Origin: Candidatus Methanocorpusculum faecipullorum
GTDB lineage: Archaea > Halobacteriota > Methanomicrobia > Methanomicrobiales > Methanocorpusculaceae
Length of the DNA stretch: 50,981 bases
Assembly (NCBI GenBank): GCA_018883755.1
Contig: JAHLFR010000012.1
Coordinates: forward strand, 1-50,981
Direction of reading: 5' to 3'
Below, one piece after another: positions 17,054 to 26,143 of this stretch. The notes under the pieces were generated by a model. That model saw only the letters and a program-made list of their open reading frames with translations. It had not been told where the DNA came from and made no database searches. The stretch's first letter is position 1, and every line of letters starts with the position of its first letter. Made by a program: the position numbers and the translations under genes.

Positions 17054-18055
17054 ATGAAGAAGGACATCTACTATCGTGTGGACAAACGAGTGCAGAACGG
17101 TGTGGTAAAATATTATCTGATGCGTGAGGTCAACAGTGACTCGCGCAAATTCCGCGCATCCAAACTCATCAAAGCCGGAACTCCTCCTACCGACCCGGAA
17201 GTTGCGCGGGCAATTCTTCTCTACGGGTTTGAGCTTGAGATGAAATGCTGTGAAAAAGTCGTTTCATACCGAGTAAAGAATTTCAAATACCAGTACGAAG
17301 AAAATGAAAAAATCTACTCCCAGCTGGAAAAATACAGATATCTTTACCTGCGCTATCAGGACTACCTTTCCGAGGAGGAAGTGGCAAGACGGATAAGTGA
17401 GCGTGAATACCACTACATTCATGAATCGGTAAAAAATGTTGGATGCACGTTTACGTATCCAGAAGTTGTCCAGATGCTTGAGACAGGAAAAATACCGAAT
17501 GGAAAATACCTGCGCGATATAAATGAGATTCAAAATCTGTACCGCTGTGCTGTTCTTCGCAACAAAAACCCCCGGAAAGTCACACTTGCCCTTGTCCTTC
17601 AGATCAGAAACATGATCCTCGACAACATTGAGGAGCCGGAACAGATCAGCCCTGAAAAAAAGGCTGCCATTCAAAAACTTCTCAACACCTATTATCAGAA
17701 AATCAATGACGGATACCATCCCGCAGAACAGATTATCATCCTGTACAATAACTTCCGGAGACTCAAACCATTCAAAAACGGATCCAAACGAACGCTTCGG
17801 GAGATCATACAGTACCTGATTCTGCCAATCGGCTACCCGCTGGAGTATCAGTCGAGCCAGCTGATCGTGCAGGCATCTGAGATGTTAACGCAACATCAGA
17901 CAAAGATCAGCATCCCCAACATTATTGAACAGTATGCCGAGGCAGGAAAGATCTCACATCTGGAAGAACAGATACGGAAAAAAATAATTGAACGGTGGGA
18001 TTTGCAGAAAAACAAAAACCAGAAACAGCTCGACCTCTATCTATCCGACGACTGA
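17054..18055 (+). CDS. Degenerate Fic-fold protein
   Basis: This is a charged, mostly helical protein of 333 residues. The segment around 155-260 follows the Fic-domain layout: a helix pair with NEIQNLYRC, then LALVLQIRNMIL, then HPAEQIIILYNNF running into RRLKPFKNGSKRTLRE (235-250). That last stretch aligns with the Fic motif HPFxxGNGRxxR. The catalytic His is Lys (K238), and the acidic and Gly-Asn-Gly positions are N242, S244 and K245, while Phe240, Gly243, Arg246 and Arg249 remain. AMPylation as in classical Fic enzymes is therefore unlikely. The ATG at 17054 is preferred to a TTG at 16997 inside the upstream terminator. The function is unknown. Confidence 0.65.
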   Translation: MKKDIYYRVDKRVQNGVVKYYLMREVNSDSRKFRASKLIKAGTPPTDPEVARAILLYGFELEMKCCEKVVSYRVKNFKYQYEENEKIYSQLEKYRYLYLRYQDYLSEEEVARRISEREYHYIHESVKNVGCTFTYPEVVQMLETGKIPNGKYLRDINEIQNLYRCAVLRNKNPRKVTLALVLQIRNMILDNIEEPEQISPEKKAAIQKLLNTYYQKINDGYHPAEQIIILYNNFRRLKPFKNGSKRTLREIIQYLILPIGYPLEYQSSQLIVQASEMLTQHQTKISIPNIIEQYAEAGKISHLEEQIRKKIIERWDLQKNKNQKQLDLYLSDD

Positions 18056-18071
18056 TGATGCCCACTCGATG

Positions 18072-18112
18072 ATGTGATATATTTATATCATTATGTTACA
18101 AATATATCACAT
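18072..18112. promoter_or_regulatory. 13-bp inverted repeat over the DUF3796-HTH promoter
   Basis: ATGTGATATATTT (18072-18084) and AAATATATCACAT (18100-18112) are perfect reverse complements separated by 15 nt. A second overlapping repeat, TGATATA/TATATCA, lies at 18075-18090. They cover the TATA box and the expected start site, so they are a strong candidate operator for the HTH protein encoded downstream. That assignment is inference. Confidence 0.7.
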
Positions 18113-18118
18113 ACACCA

Positions 18119-18469
18119 ATGATAAACAAACTCAGTTTCATGGGACTGGTTGGATTACTCGGACTCCTTTCGATACCAACCGGTGATGTACGGTACTGTG
18201 CCTTCTTTACATTCTTCGTGTTTTTCGGCTACCTATTCACCATTGAGGATGAACTATTCACAGCATATGTAAGAAAAGCAGCATCAACAGCGTTTTTCCT
18301 CCAGACCGCCTTATTCTTCATCATATATGCCGGAACAGTACTTATTGGAGATGCAGCAGTGTTCAAAGCCGCATTTCCGCTGACATTTGCTGCAGGCATG
18401 TTTGTATTCATCTGTCTTCTGGTAATCCACGAATACAGAGAGCAGCGGGGCGTGGAAAGTGGCACTTAA
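18119..18469 (+). CDS. DUF3796-like small membrane protein
   Basis: This 116-residue protein has four predicted membrane segments: KLSFMGLVGLLGLL; YCAFFTFFVFFGYLF; AFFLQTALFFIIYAGTVL; LTFAAGMFVFICLLVI. The short charged loop (IEDELFTAYVRKAAS) after the second segment is typical of DUF3796 proteins, which are often found beside a small Xre-type regulator, as here. The ATG at 18119 lies just after the inverted-repeat promoter; an upstream GTG would start inside the operator. It overlaps the HTH gene by 11 nt, so the pair is co-translated. Its molecular function is not known. Confidence 0.8.
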   Translation: MINKLSFMGLVGLLGLLSIPTGDVRYCAFFTFFVFFGYLFTIEDELFTAYVRKAASTAFFLQTALFFIIYAGTVLIGDAAVFKAAFPLTFAAGMFVFICLLVIHEYREQRGVESGT

Positions 18470-18662
18470 AACAAAGATTCGTGAGTATCGTGTAAAACAA
18501 AATATCACCCAGGAAGATCTTGCCAAAGCCGTAGGTGTCAGGCGTGAGACCATCGGTCATCTGGAAAACGGAAAGTACAACCCATCTCTGAAACTTGGGT
18601 TTGATATTGCAAAAGTTCTGAACGTACCCGTTGAGGAACTCTTTGAGTTCACCGACGACTAA
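18459..18662 (+). CDS. Xre-family HTH transcriptional regulator
   Basis: This is a 67-residue DNA-binding protein made only of a cro/C1-type helix-turn-helix. KIREYRVKQNITQEDLAKAV is followed by the recognition helix region GVRRETIGHLENGKYNPSL and by FDIAKVLNVPVEELF. It starts with GTG and overlaps the preceding membrane-protein gene. Small regulators of this type commonly control their own DUF3796 operon, and the 13-bp inverted repeat upstream is the obvious site. It may respond to a signal sensed by the membrane protein; this is inference. Confidence 0.9.
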   Translation: MALKTKIREYRVKQNITQEDLAKAVGVRRETIGHLENGKYNPSLKLGFDIAKVLNVPVEELFEFTDD

Positions 18663-18668
18663 ACACTC

Positions 18669-18674
18669 TTTTTT
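18669..18674 (+). terminator. Poly-T terminator after the HTH gene
   Basis: Six T follow seven bases after the HTH stop codon, between it and the convergent transporter gene. Confidence 0.45.
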
Positions 18675-18708
18675 GATAAAAACATCGTTCCATAAAAGGA
18701 CAGATAGA

Positions 18709-20094
18709 TCAGCACATCACCGTATCACGCGCAAGTTTTGAGGTAACAAGTGCGATCACCGAAACAACAAACCCGACTGCACAGGCGAACGCAATGCCGG
18801 TCGGAGTGTACACATCAGCACTGCCTGAACCGGTAGCGGCAGCAACCGAGAACAGGGCAACTCCCAGTACACATCCCACATTCATCACCGTAAAGATCAG
18901 ACCCCCGGAAGAACCCTGGAGTTCAAGCGGGCTGTGAACGGTAATTCGCTGAATGCTGGGTCCTTCATTCAGACCCATTCCAAGTCCGACCAGAACCAGA
19001 CCGGCAAAAATCAGAAGCATGTTTGAAAAAAATACAGCAATACCCAAAAAGATCATTCCAACAGCAAGAAGAACGGACGCGCTGTTGCAGAGGAACATGC
19101 AGCCGCACCGGCGCACTAATGACCCGGCAGGAATTCCTACCAGTGCCATTGCAACAGGAGGCAGAAGCATAATACCGCCTGCTAGTGCAGTCGGCAAAAG
19201 AAACTCTTCCGTCAGAAGGAACGGCATCACGTAGATTACACCAAGGTAGACAAGGGTGATGCACAGCGTTGAAACCGCAGCCCACATGACCGTACGGTTG
19301 TAAAGCAGACGGGCCGAAAGAATAGGATCGGGATGCCGGAGCTCGCGGTGCAAAAACAGGTAACCGAAAACCGGTGACAGCACAATTAGCAGGAGAACTG
19401 GCACTGTCCAGCCATCGGATACCCCGAACTCCAGCCCCGCAAGGAGCGTAACCAGCGTAGCCGCAAGATATACCGCTCCAAGCGAATCAAAGGGTTTGGA
19501 TCTCGTAGGTAGAACGGCGGGATCTGGTTTTGGAATCAAGAACAGCGCACCTAAAACACCCACAATACCCACGGGAATGTTAATGAAAAATATCCAGTGC
19601 CAGCTGATGTACTGGGTAAGTACTCCGCCAATTCCCGGACCAAGGGCAAGTGCCACCCCGCCGGCTGTGGCGATCACGCCCATCCCTATTGGCTGGATCT
19701 GTTTGGGAAGATGCAACGTGATCAGCATCGTAGCTGTTGCAACCATCATGGCGGCAGCAACCCCCTGGAAGACTCGGAACCCTATCAGCGAGACAATGTC
19801 TGTTGCAATGCCGCAGAAGAATGAGGCAAGAGTAAACAATACAAATCCTCCGGTGAAGATAATCCGCTGAAGGCCGGTCCGATCAGCGAGCTTGCCGAAG
19901 AGAAGAAGCGTACTTCCCAGTGCGAGCAGATACGAGGTCATCACCCATGACGACAGGGACGAACCGGAACCAAAACTCTCAGAGATTGCAGGCAGTGCAA
20001 TGGAGACGATGCTCGTATCAAGGTAATCCATAAAGACAGCCGCAGCTGCCAGAATCATCAGAAGTTTTTGGGAGAGAGGGCGTTCGATCAGCAT
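18709..20094 (-). CDS. MFS transporter, DHA2 drug:H+ antiporter type
   Basis: This major facilitator protein of about 461 residues is strongly hydrophobic throughout and long enough for 14 membrane helices, as in the DHA2 (EmrB/QacA) group. Seen features include AVFMDYLDTSIVSIALPAIS in helix 1 (motif D1-like), the loop motif GKLADRTGLQRI (motif A) and GPGIGGVLTQYISWHWIFFI (motif C plus the following conserved Trp/Phe stretch). It probably exports drugs or other small hydrophobic compounds with proton uptake. The start is taken at ATG 20094; two codons upstream allow a GTG. No regulator is directly attached; the HTH gene converges on it. Confidence 0.92.
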   Translation of the reverse strand: MLIERPLSQKLLMILAAAAVFMDYLDTSIVSIALPAISESFGSGSSLSSWVMTSYLLALGSTLLLFGKLADRTGLQRIIFTGGFVLFTLASFFCGIATDIVSLIGFRVFQGVAAAMMVATATMLITLHLPKQIQPIGMGVIATAGGVALALGPGIGGVLTQYISWHWIFFINIPVGIVGVLGALFLIPKPDPAVLPTRSKPFDSLGAVYLAATLVTLLAGLEFGVSDGWTVPVLLLIVLSPVFGYLFLHRELRHPDPILSARLLYNRTVMWAAVSTLCITLVYLGVIYVMPFLLTEEFLLPTALAGGIMLLPPVAMALVGIPAGSLVRRCGCMFLCNSASVLLAVGMIFLGIAVFFSNMLLIFAGLVLVGLGMGLNEGPSIQRITVHSPLELQGSSGGLIFTVMNVGCVLGVALFSVAAATGSGSADVYTPTGIAFACAVGFVVSVIALVTSKLARDTVMC

Positions 20095-20171
20095 CAACAC
20101 ACACCGGATAGGGGATGAAAAACAGAGCGGAGTACTGGATGTATCCCACCCCGTTCTCGGAAGATATAGAT

Positions 20172-20621
20172 CTATTGAAGGGACTGACCCTTATAGTTGC
20201 TGGATGGAACAAGATGCCGGGAAAGTTCTGAGAGGGGATGACCTTTGCAGGTAACCGTGAACTTTTTGTAATACCCAAACGGAGCACGCCGCACTTCCAG
20301 CGAAGTACTGTCCGCTAAAACACGGACAATCTCTTTGAGGACATTGACTGCTGCAGAAGGCGAGGCAAGATCACTCGAGAGATGGGCGTACGGATAGATC
20401 ATGACACGGGTTGCACCAACTTTGGCAGCGACCGATGCAATCTCCGCACATGCCTGTGCGGCAATATCATCCTGGTCTGTTTCATCTACGGACTCAACAG
20501 CACAGAACACCACAAGAGCGTCCTGCATCTCGTCCTTTGCAACAATCTCCGGCTCTGCCATCTTTGTTTTAGAGAGAGTTTCATACGCAATAAGATCAGC
20601 GTGAATGAGAAGGAGACGCAT
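20172..20621 (-). CDS. Free-standing archaeal Thr-tRNA editing domain
   Basis: This 149-residue protein matches the archaeal threonyl-tRNA synthetase editing domain (D-Tyr-deacylase-like fold), which removes serine from Ser-tRNA-Thr. It begins MRLLLIHADLIAYE and has ALVVFCAVESVDE, VMIYPYAHLSSDL and the hallmark RRAPFGYYKKFTVTCKGHPL, then SELSR. In most euryarchaea this is the N-terminus of ThrRS. Here it stands alone and ThrRS (31872-33632) is of bacterial type. Some crenarchaea also have a separate editing protein. A short repeat (TTCACC/GGTGAA, 20645-20663) and a TATA-like site lie just upstream. It may act in trans or be a relic. Confidence 0.88.
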   Translation of the reverse strand: MRLLLIHADLIAYETLSKTKMAEPEIVAKDEMQDALVVFCAVESVDETDQDDIAAQACAEIASVAAKVGATRVMIYPYAHLSSDLASPSAAVNVLKEIVRVLADSTSLEVRRAPFGYYKKFTVTCKGHPLSELSRHLVPSSNYKGQSLQ

Positions 20622-20735
20622 ACTACATCCAAGTAACTCTGTATTTCACCATACTTAGGTGAATTCTGTGTACATGGGCGTTAAACCCATATTAAGGTAA
20701 AGTAAGAAGCAGTACCTGGAAAAAGAGAGTCTGGA

Positions 20736-21851
20736 TTATACCAAGAACATGGTCAGCCCGAGAAGGAGCACAACCTGAATAAGCCAGATAAGTGAGGCAA
20801 ACGGAAGCAGTGTCTTGCCTATAGAAAGTGTTTCACGCAGATTCATCGAGAGACCAACCCCTGCCATCGCAACGGTCAGAATTGTTACTGAAATGTTGAC
20901 AAGAGATGATTGTACTGCATGCCCAAGATCCGGTGACGCCGTGATGAACGCAGTCATCCCGACTGCCATAATCACAAAGAGGATCAAAAATCCCTGAACC
21001 TTTGCCTTCACACGATCAGCTGGACAGGAAGCCTGTTCCATCTCCTGACGTCTGCACCACAGCCAGCCGAACACCGATGCCACCACAACCAGCATAGCGA
21101 CACGTATCATTTTGTAAGCGAGAGAAAGTGCACCGACATCCTCTCCTCCGGAGATGGCAGTGTAAAGATCCGCAGCGGGAATAACATTGCCAATCTCATG
21201 CAGTGTTCCGCCGATGAACACCTCAGCCTGTGCATCATTCATACCTACACCAACTGCGATTGCAGGAATAAGAAACACACCAACAATTCCAAGAAGACTG
21301 ATAACCCCGACAACAGCATGAACGTACTTCTGATCTGCTTTGATGACCGGAGCAACAGACAGGGTTGCAGAGACACCACAGATACCATTACCTGTACCTG
21401 TCAGTGCAGAGGTCTCCCAGTTGTGACCAAATTTTTTCCCAAGCATCATTGCGAGAACAATGGTAACCGCAAGGACTGCAAGAATAATGACAAGTCCGCT
21501 TGCAGACGCGCTCATTAACACATCCGCTGTGACACGTGCACCCATCAGAATAATGGCAATGCGCAGAAGATATTTTCCGGCATACGATCCTCCCGCATCA
21601 AAGAGTTTGTAATTGATAAATAAACAGATCACAAGAGCAAGGACGATAGGACCGATCTTTGCAAGAAGAGCGAAAACCGGATTATCCACAAATAGGGCGT
21701 GAGGAAGCAGAGAGATGCCGCCATCCCAGAGAGTACCCCTGGTCAGCAGGAAGGAAACCAGCGTCACGGCAATACAGACGAGAATCCCTGGAATTATGGA
21801 GCGATCCGCCGATTTCACATAATCGAAGAAATCCTCACGATATGTAGTCAT
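20736..21851 (-). CDS. YeiH-family putative sulfate exporter
   Basis: This integral membrane protein of 371 residues belongs to the YeiH/UPF0324 family, annotated as putative sulfate exporters on limited evidence. It has about ten hydrophobic segments and the family's conserved patches: LLRIAIILMGARVT (first repeat), SALTGTGNGICGVSATLSVAPVI, and GTLHEIGNVIPAADLY with its His and Asn. The C-terminus has GVGLSMNLRE. It is a single gene with a divergent argG on its upstream side. The substrate is uncertain; sulfite or sulfur compounds are suggested for relatives. Confidence 0.88.
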   Translation of the reverse strand: MTTYREDFFDYVKSADRSIIPGILVCIAVTLVSFLLTRGTLWDGGISLLPHALFVDNPVFALLAKIGPIVLALVICLFINYKLFDAGGSYAGKYLLRIAIILMGARVTADVLMSASASGLVIILAVLAVTIVLAMMLGKKFGHNWETSALTGTGNGICGVSATLSVAPVIKADQKYVHAVVGVISLLGIVGVFLIPAIAVGVGMNDAQAEVFIGGTLHEIGNVIPAADLYTAISGGEDVGALSLAYKMIRVAMLVVVASVFGWLWCRRQEMEQASCPADRVKAKVQGFLILFVIMAVGMTAFITASPDLGHAVQSSLVNISVTILTVAMAGVGLSMNLRETLSIGKTLLPFASLIWLIQVVLLLGLTMFLV

Positions 21852-21977
21852 AGGTATCTGTTAGCGAACAGGATAGTAAAAGCATACGGATCCAAACGTA
21901 TCGTGTAACTGGGACACATTGAATATGCCAAACACCCAATATGAATCACACATTTCCAAAAATGGAGATCTACATCA

Positions 21978-23186
21978 ATGACAGATACACCATCAGCCGG
22001 AGGAAAAGGCACAATTGTTCTCGCCTTTTCCGGAGGACTTGATACCTCCGTCTGTGTGCCGATCTTAAAGAACATGTACGGTTATGACCGTGTGGTTACG
22101 GTTGCCGTAGATGTTGGTCAGCCAGCAGCCGAAGTTAAAATGGCGGATGACAAAGGAAAGCTCATCGCCGACAAGCATTACACAATCGATGCAAAAGATG
22201 CGTTTGTAAAACAGCATGTATTCCCTGCAATTAAGGCAAATGCACTCTATGAAGGGTATCCAATGGGTACATCCCTTGCACGCCCCCTGATCGCAGAAGA
22301 GATTGTCAAGATCGCAAAGCAGGAAGGAGCAACTGCCATCGGTCACGGATGTACTGGTAAAGGAAATGATCAGCTGCGCTTTGATTTCATCTTCCGGATG
22401 CATGGATTTGACATTGTTGCACCGATGCGCGAGCACAACATGACCCGTGACTGGGAAATTGACTACGCAGAACAGCACGGCATTCCAATCCCGGTCAAGA
22501 AGTCCACACCGTGGAGTGTTGATGAGAACATCTGGTCACGCAGTATTGAGGGAGGAAGACTCGAAGAGACGGACTATCACCCGCCGGAGGAGATCTATCA
22601 CTGGACCACCTCACCGGAAGCCGCGCCCGACAAGCCGGAGATCGTATCCATCACCTTTGAAAATGGTGTACCGGTTGCTCTGAACGGCAAGAAGATGAAT
22701 GGTGTTGATTTAATCGTTGAGCTGAACACAATTTCCGGAAGAAACGGAGTTGGCAGAAACGATATGGTGGAAGACCGTGTCCTCGGACTCAAGGCACGCG
22801 AGAACTACGAACACCCGGCAGCAACAGTTCTGATTGCAGCACACGCCGATCTTGAAAAGCTGGTTCTGTCCCGCTTTGAGCTCAAGTTCAAGCACATTGT
22901 GGATGACCAGTGGGCAGAACTTGCCTACATGGGTCTTGTCCACGAACCGCTCTACCACGATCTGAATGCATTCATTGACGAGACGCAGAAACGTGTCACC
23001 GGAACCGTGGACGTTCAGCTGTTTAAGGGAGGACTTCACATTCTCGGCAGAAAATCACCGAATGCCATCTACTCACAGGACATGGTCTCGTTTGATACAA
23101 CAACCATCGATCAGCGTGATGCAATCGGCTTCTCCAAATACTTCGGACTCCAGGGCAGAATGGTCTGGCAGCTCCAGAACAAATAA
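21978..23186 (+). CDS. argG: Argininosuccinate synthase
   Basis: ArgG joins citrulline and aspartate with ATP to make argininosuccinate in arginine biosynthesis. The 402-residue protein has the N-type ATP pyrophosphatase P-loop [13 protein letters not shown] (about 14-26) and the conserved [34 protein letters not shown] (aspartate/citrulline site) and DEN-containing [17 protein letters not shown]. The length is normal. It is a single-gene unit with a T-run terminator directly behind it. Confidence 0.98.
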   Translation: MTDTPSAGGKGTIVLAFSGGLDTSVCVPILKNMYGYDRVVTVAVDVGQPAAEVKMADDKGKLIADKHYTIDAKDAFVKQHVFPAIKANALYEGYPMGTSLARPLIAEEIVKIAKQEGATAIGHGCTGKGNDQLRFDFIFRMHGFDIVAPMREHNMTRDWEIDYAEQHGIPIPVKKSTPWSVDENIWSRSIEGGRLEETDYHPPEEIYHWTTSPEAAPDKPEIVSITFENGVPVALNGKKMNGVDLIVELNTISGRNGVGRNDMVEDRVLGLKARENYEHPAATVLIAAHADLEKLVLSRFELKFKHIVDDQWAELAYMGLVHEPLYHDLNAFIDETQKRVTGTVDVQLFKGGLHILGRKSPNAIYSQDMVSFDTTTIDQRDAIGFSKYFGLQGRMVWQLQNK

Positions 23187-23188
23187 TC

Positions 23189-23195
23189 TTTTTTT
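23189..23195 (+). terminator. Poly-T terminator of argG
   Basis: Seven T lie two bases after the argG stop codon. Confidence 0.5.
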
Positions 23196-23246
23196 CCCGT
23201 ACATCTGTAAGACTGATTACAGAGAACATCCAAAGAATATCATAGA

Positions 23247-24185
23247 ATGGACTTTTCCAAAGATGACGTCTGTGTGTTAATCCCGACACTCAACGAAAAA
23301 GCCACCATTGGACCTGTTATCGAGGAACTGCAAAAAGAGGGATACCACCACATACTCGTTGTGGATGGCCACAGTACGGACGGAACGCCGGAGATTGCAA
23401 AAAGACTCGGTGCAACCGTTATGACGCAGGAGGGAAAAGGAAAAGGTGCGGCCATGATCGAAGCATTTGAAAAGATCACCTCTCCCTATATCCTGATGCT
23501 TGACGGGGACGGTACCAACCCGCCGGAGTACGCGGATGCCATGATCGAACCGCTTGTAAGCGGCAGGGCCGATCATGTCATCGGTAACCGGCTTAACCAG
23601 TACGAGCGTGGCGCTCTGACCCGCCTGAACCTTTGGGGGAACCGGATCATGAACACACTGTTTAAGTGGGCACATGGTGTGTATATGACAGACATTCTTT
23701 CCGGGTATCGGGCATTCACCCTGGAATCGGTCAAGCAGATGAATCTCAAGGAAGTAGGATTTGAGATCGAGACCGAGATCAGTTCCGCAGTAGTCCATCA
23801 GGGTCTCAGGTTCGAGGTTGTGCCGACATTCTACAAAAAACGTCCGGGGTCTCCAACAAAACTGCATCCAATCCGGGACGGATACAAAATTCTCCGCGCA
23901 ATCAACAAATACGGTAAAATGAACAATCCGCTCTTCCATTTCAGCGTCATCGGTGTTCTGATGGGTATTGCAGGATTCTGCCTCGGGCTTTTTGTGCTAT
24001 TTGAGTGGCTGGCCGGGATTGAACATCTGTTTATGGGTATTCTGACCATGCTTCTCATTGTTGCAGGAATTCTCACCTTCATGATCGGATTCATCAGTGA
24101 CATGATCCTCGGCTATCATCGCGAACAGATGCGGGAGCTGCGGATGCTCCGGGAAAAACTCGACGAAATGAAAAATAAAGAGTGA
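23247..24185 (+). CDS. aglJ: AglJ-type dolichyl-phosphate glycosyltransferase
   Basis: This family 2 glycosyltransferase of 312 residues is like AglJ, which adds the first sugar to dolichol phosphate for S-layer N-glycosylation in haloarchaea. The GT-A domain shows VCVLIPTLNEKATIGPVIEE, LVVDGHSTDGTPEIA and the metal-binding LMLDGDGTNPPEYA, then SGYRAFTLESV. Two C-terminal membrane segments (about 230-255 and 265-285) and a charged helical tail (REQMRELRMLREKLDEM) anchor it at the membrane with the active site inside. It could also be another dolichol-phosphate hexose synthase. Confidence 0.88.
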   Translation: MDFSKDDVCVLIPTLNEKATIGPVIEELQKEGYHHILVVDGHSTDGTPEIAKRLGATVMTQEGKGKGAAMIEAFEKITSPYILMLDGDGTNPPEYADAMIEPLVSGRADHVIGNRLNQYERGALTRLNLWGNRIMNTLFKWAHGVYMTDILSGYRAFTLESVKQMNLKEVGFEIETEISSAVVHQGLRFEVVPTFYKKRPGSPTKLHPIRDGYKILRAINKYGKMNNPLFHFSVIGVLMGIAGFCLGLFVLFEWLAGIEHLFMGILTMLLIVAGILTFMIGFISDMILGYHREQMRELRMLREKLDEMKNKE

Positions 24186-24249
24186 ACTGTTTTTCGTGAG
24201 GAAGAGAATCCTCACATTCAAATTTTTGCGGGTTGATTATGTACACAGT

Positions 24250-25200
24250 ATGACCACCCCCCGGATTGGAAAAGTACTCCATGCCTCAATAGACAAACTG
24301 TATGTCGGCAGCGAAGAGTTTCTGGCAGAGATCGAAGCAGGACTTGGTGCTTCAGAAATCCCTACACCAAAAGTAGGATATCAGGGTGTCGCAGGTTCTT
24401 TTGGAGAACAGGCCGCCCGGGAGTACTTCGGGGAAACAGCATCGGCAATCACCAACTACAAAGAGTTCGAGGATGTTTTTCTGGCGCTTGAACAAGGCGA
24501 GATCGATTACGGTGTTCTGCCGATTGAGAACTCAACCGCCGGAGATGTGCTTGAGGTTGCGGATCTGATCACGCAGTGCAGTCTGTATGTGGTCGGCGAA
24601 CACATCATCCGCGTCCGTCATAATCTGCTTGGTGTCCCGGGTGCATCAACCGAAAACGTTCGCGAGGTGTACTCCCATCCGCAGGCCATCAGCCAGTGCC
24701 GTGACTTCCTCCGGCATCACAGTGAGATCAACGCCTACCCGTATGCGAACACAGCACTCGCCGCAAAGTTTGTTGCAGAGACACACGATCCCGCAAAGGC
24801 TTCCATCGGCAGCCTGCGCGCCGCAGAACTCTACGGTCTTGACATTCTGGAAAAAAATATCCAGACTGCAAAGAACAACTACACGCGATTTGTCATCCTT
24901 TCGCGGCATCTGGAGATTACCAGACAGTCGGATAAAATCAGCCTTGTCTTCTCCACAGCCCACAAAAGCGGAGCACTCTACAATGTACTTGCTCACTTTG
25001 CCTACAACGGGCTGAACCTGTTAAAGATCCAGTCTCGTCCCAAACGAGGTACACCATGGGAGTACATCTTCTTCCTTGATGTTGCAGGAAATCTTGAGGA
25101 CGCAAACGTATTGATTGCTCTTGGAAAAGTCCGCGAACAGAGCAGCTGGTTCAAACTGATCGGAAACTATCCTCACTTCCATCACACAGAAAAAGAGTAA
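24250..25200 (+). CDS. pheA: Prephenate dehydratase
   Basis: PheA converts prephenate into phenylpyruvate in phenylalanine synthesis. Residues 1-40 resemble only the end of a linker. The catalytic region starts at VGYQGVAGSFGEQAAREYFG and includes YGVLPIENSTAGDV, HNLLGVPG, YSHPQAISQCRDFL and the Thr-containing NNYTRFVILSRH signature. The C-terminus is an ACT domain (ISLVFSTAHKSGALYNVLAH and LLKIQSRP), which gives feedback control by phenylalanine. No complete chorismate mutase domain is present. The ATG at 24250 is preferred; an earlier in-frame codon at 24196 lies close to the aglJ stop and adds no homologous sequence. Confidence 0.94.
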   Translation: MTTPRIGKVLHASIDKLYVGSEEFLAEIEAGLGASEIPTPKVGYQGVAGSFGEQAAREYFGETASAITNYKEFEDVFLALEQGEIDYGVLPIENSTAGDVLEVADLITQCSLYVVGEHIIRVRHNLLGVPGASTENVREVYSHPQAISQCRDFLRHHSEINAYPYANTALAAKFVAETHDPAKASIGSLRAAELYGLDILEKNIQTAKNNYTRFVILSRHLEITRQSDKISLVFSTAHKSGALYNVLAHFAYNGLNLLKIQSRPKRGTPWEYIFFLDVAGNLEDANVLIALGKVREQSSWFKLIGNYPHFHHTEKE

Positions 25201-25254
25201 TGCAATATCTGTGCTGCATACGCTCGAATCATGCAGTTTGGCAACGGCTCATCC

Positions 25255-25278
25255 AAAAAATAATTTTTTTCAAAAAAA
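25255..25278. terminator. Convergent poly-T terminators of pheA and dapF
   Basis: A T7 run at 25264-25270 serves the plus strand. A-runs at 25255-25260 and 25272-25278 read as T runs on the minus strand, just after the dapF stop. A CTGCAT/ATGCAG hairpin lies a little upstream, near 25213-25236. Confidence 0.55.
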
Positions 25279-25279
25279 G

Positions 25280-26107
25280 TTAGAACGGGATCTCACCGAC
25301 AAATACCGTTTCAGCAGGTCCGGTCATAGTTGCACGCTCACCGACACCGATGTCCAGGGGGCCCCCAACTGTGTCAACATGCACCACATCTCCCGAAACT
25401 TTTCCAATCTTTGCAGAGATGAGGGCGGATGCGGTTGAACCGGTACCGCACGAGAGTGTTTCTCCCTCAACACCCCGCTCAAATGTCCGGATCGTAATCG
25501 CAGAAGGCCCTGTCACCTGTACAAAATTCACATTTGTTCCCTTCGGGAATACGGAGTTATGGCGAATCTTTGGTGCAACTGCATCAAGGTCAACCGCCTC
25601 AACATCGTCCACAAAAATGACCGCATGCGGAACACCCGTGTTTGCAGCATACACAGTCATTCCTTCAATCTCGGCAACGAAATCACCGGAGCCGGTTGCA
25701 GGGATCGATGCTGCATCGTAGGCAGGGACACCCATGTCAATCGTGGCAGAGAAGTTGCCCTCGTTATCATATCCGGCACGAACAGTCAGAACACCTGCAA
25801 GCGTTTCTACTTTGAACAGTTTCGTCTTTGTATAGTTGTTGTCAAACGCATACTTTGCCAGACACCGGATACCATTGCCGCACATCTCCGCTTCGCTTGC
25901 ATCCGGCTGGAACAGGCGCATACGTACATCCGCCATATCTGACGGAGAGATGAACAGAACACCGTCACCACCGATACCAAACCTGCGGTCACAGTAGCTC
26001 ACTGCAAACTGCGCTTTCATATCATCCGGGATAACCGTGCCTGCCATCTCATCGATCAGAATGAAATCATTCCCGTTGCCGTGAAGCTTCGTAAATGCGA
26101 TCGTCAT
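25280..26107 (-). CDS. dapF: Diaminopimelate epimerase
   Basis: DapF interconverts LL- and meso-diaminopimelate in the lysine pathway without a cofactor. The protein has about 275 residues. Both catalytic cysteines can be seen, the first in AEMCGNGIRCLAKYAF and the second in LSCGTGSTASALIS. The N-terminus has FTKLHGNGNDFILID. The ATG at 26107 is chosen because GTGAG, a fair ribosome site, lies five bases upstream; a GTG three codons earlier is the alternative. It follows the Thg1-type gene by 36 nt, in the same direction. Confidence 0.96.
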   Translation of the reverse strand: MTIAFTKLHGNGNDFILIDEMAGTVIPDDMKAQFAVSYCDRRFGIGGDGVLFISPSDMADVRMRLFQPDASEAEMCGNGIRCLAKYAFDNNYTKTKLFKVETLAGVLTVRAGYDNEGNFSATIDMGVPAYDAASIPATGSGDFVAEIEGMTVYAANTGVPHAVIFVDDVEAVDLDAVAPKIRHNSVFPKGTNVNFVQVTGPSAITIRTFERGVEGETLSCGTGSTASALISAKIGKVSGDVVHVDTVGGPLDIGVGERATMTGPAETVFVGEIPF

Positions 26108-26143
26108 TGTACTCACAGTATTGCTCTTTAGAAAACTTGAAGA

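Noticed and set aside
20645-20663. TTCACC/GGTGAA inverted repeat before the editing-domain gene
   Set aside because: Six-bp arms are short enough to arise by chance; kept only as a remark in the gene entry.
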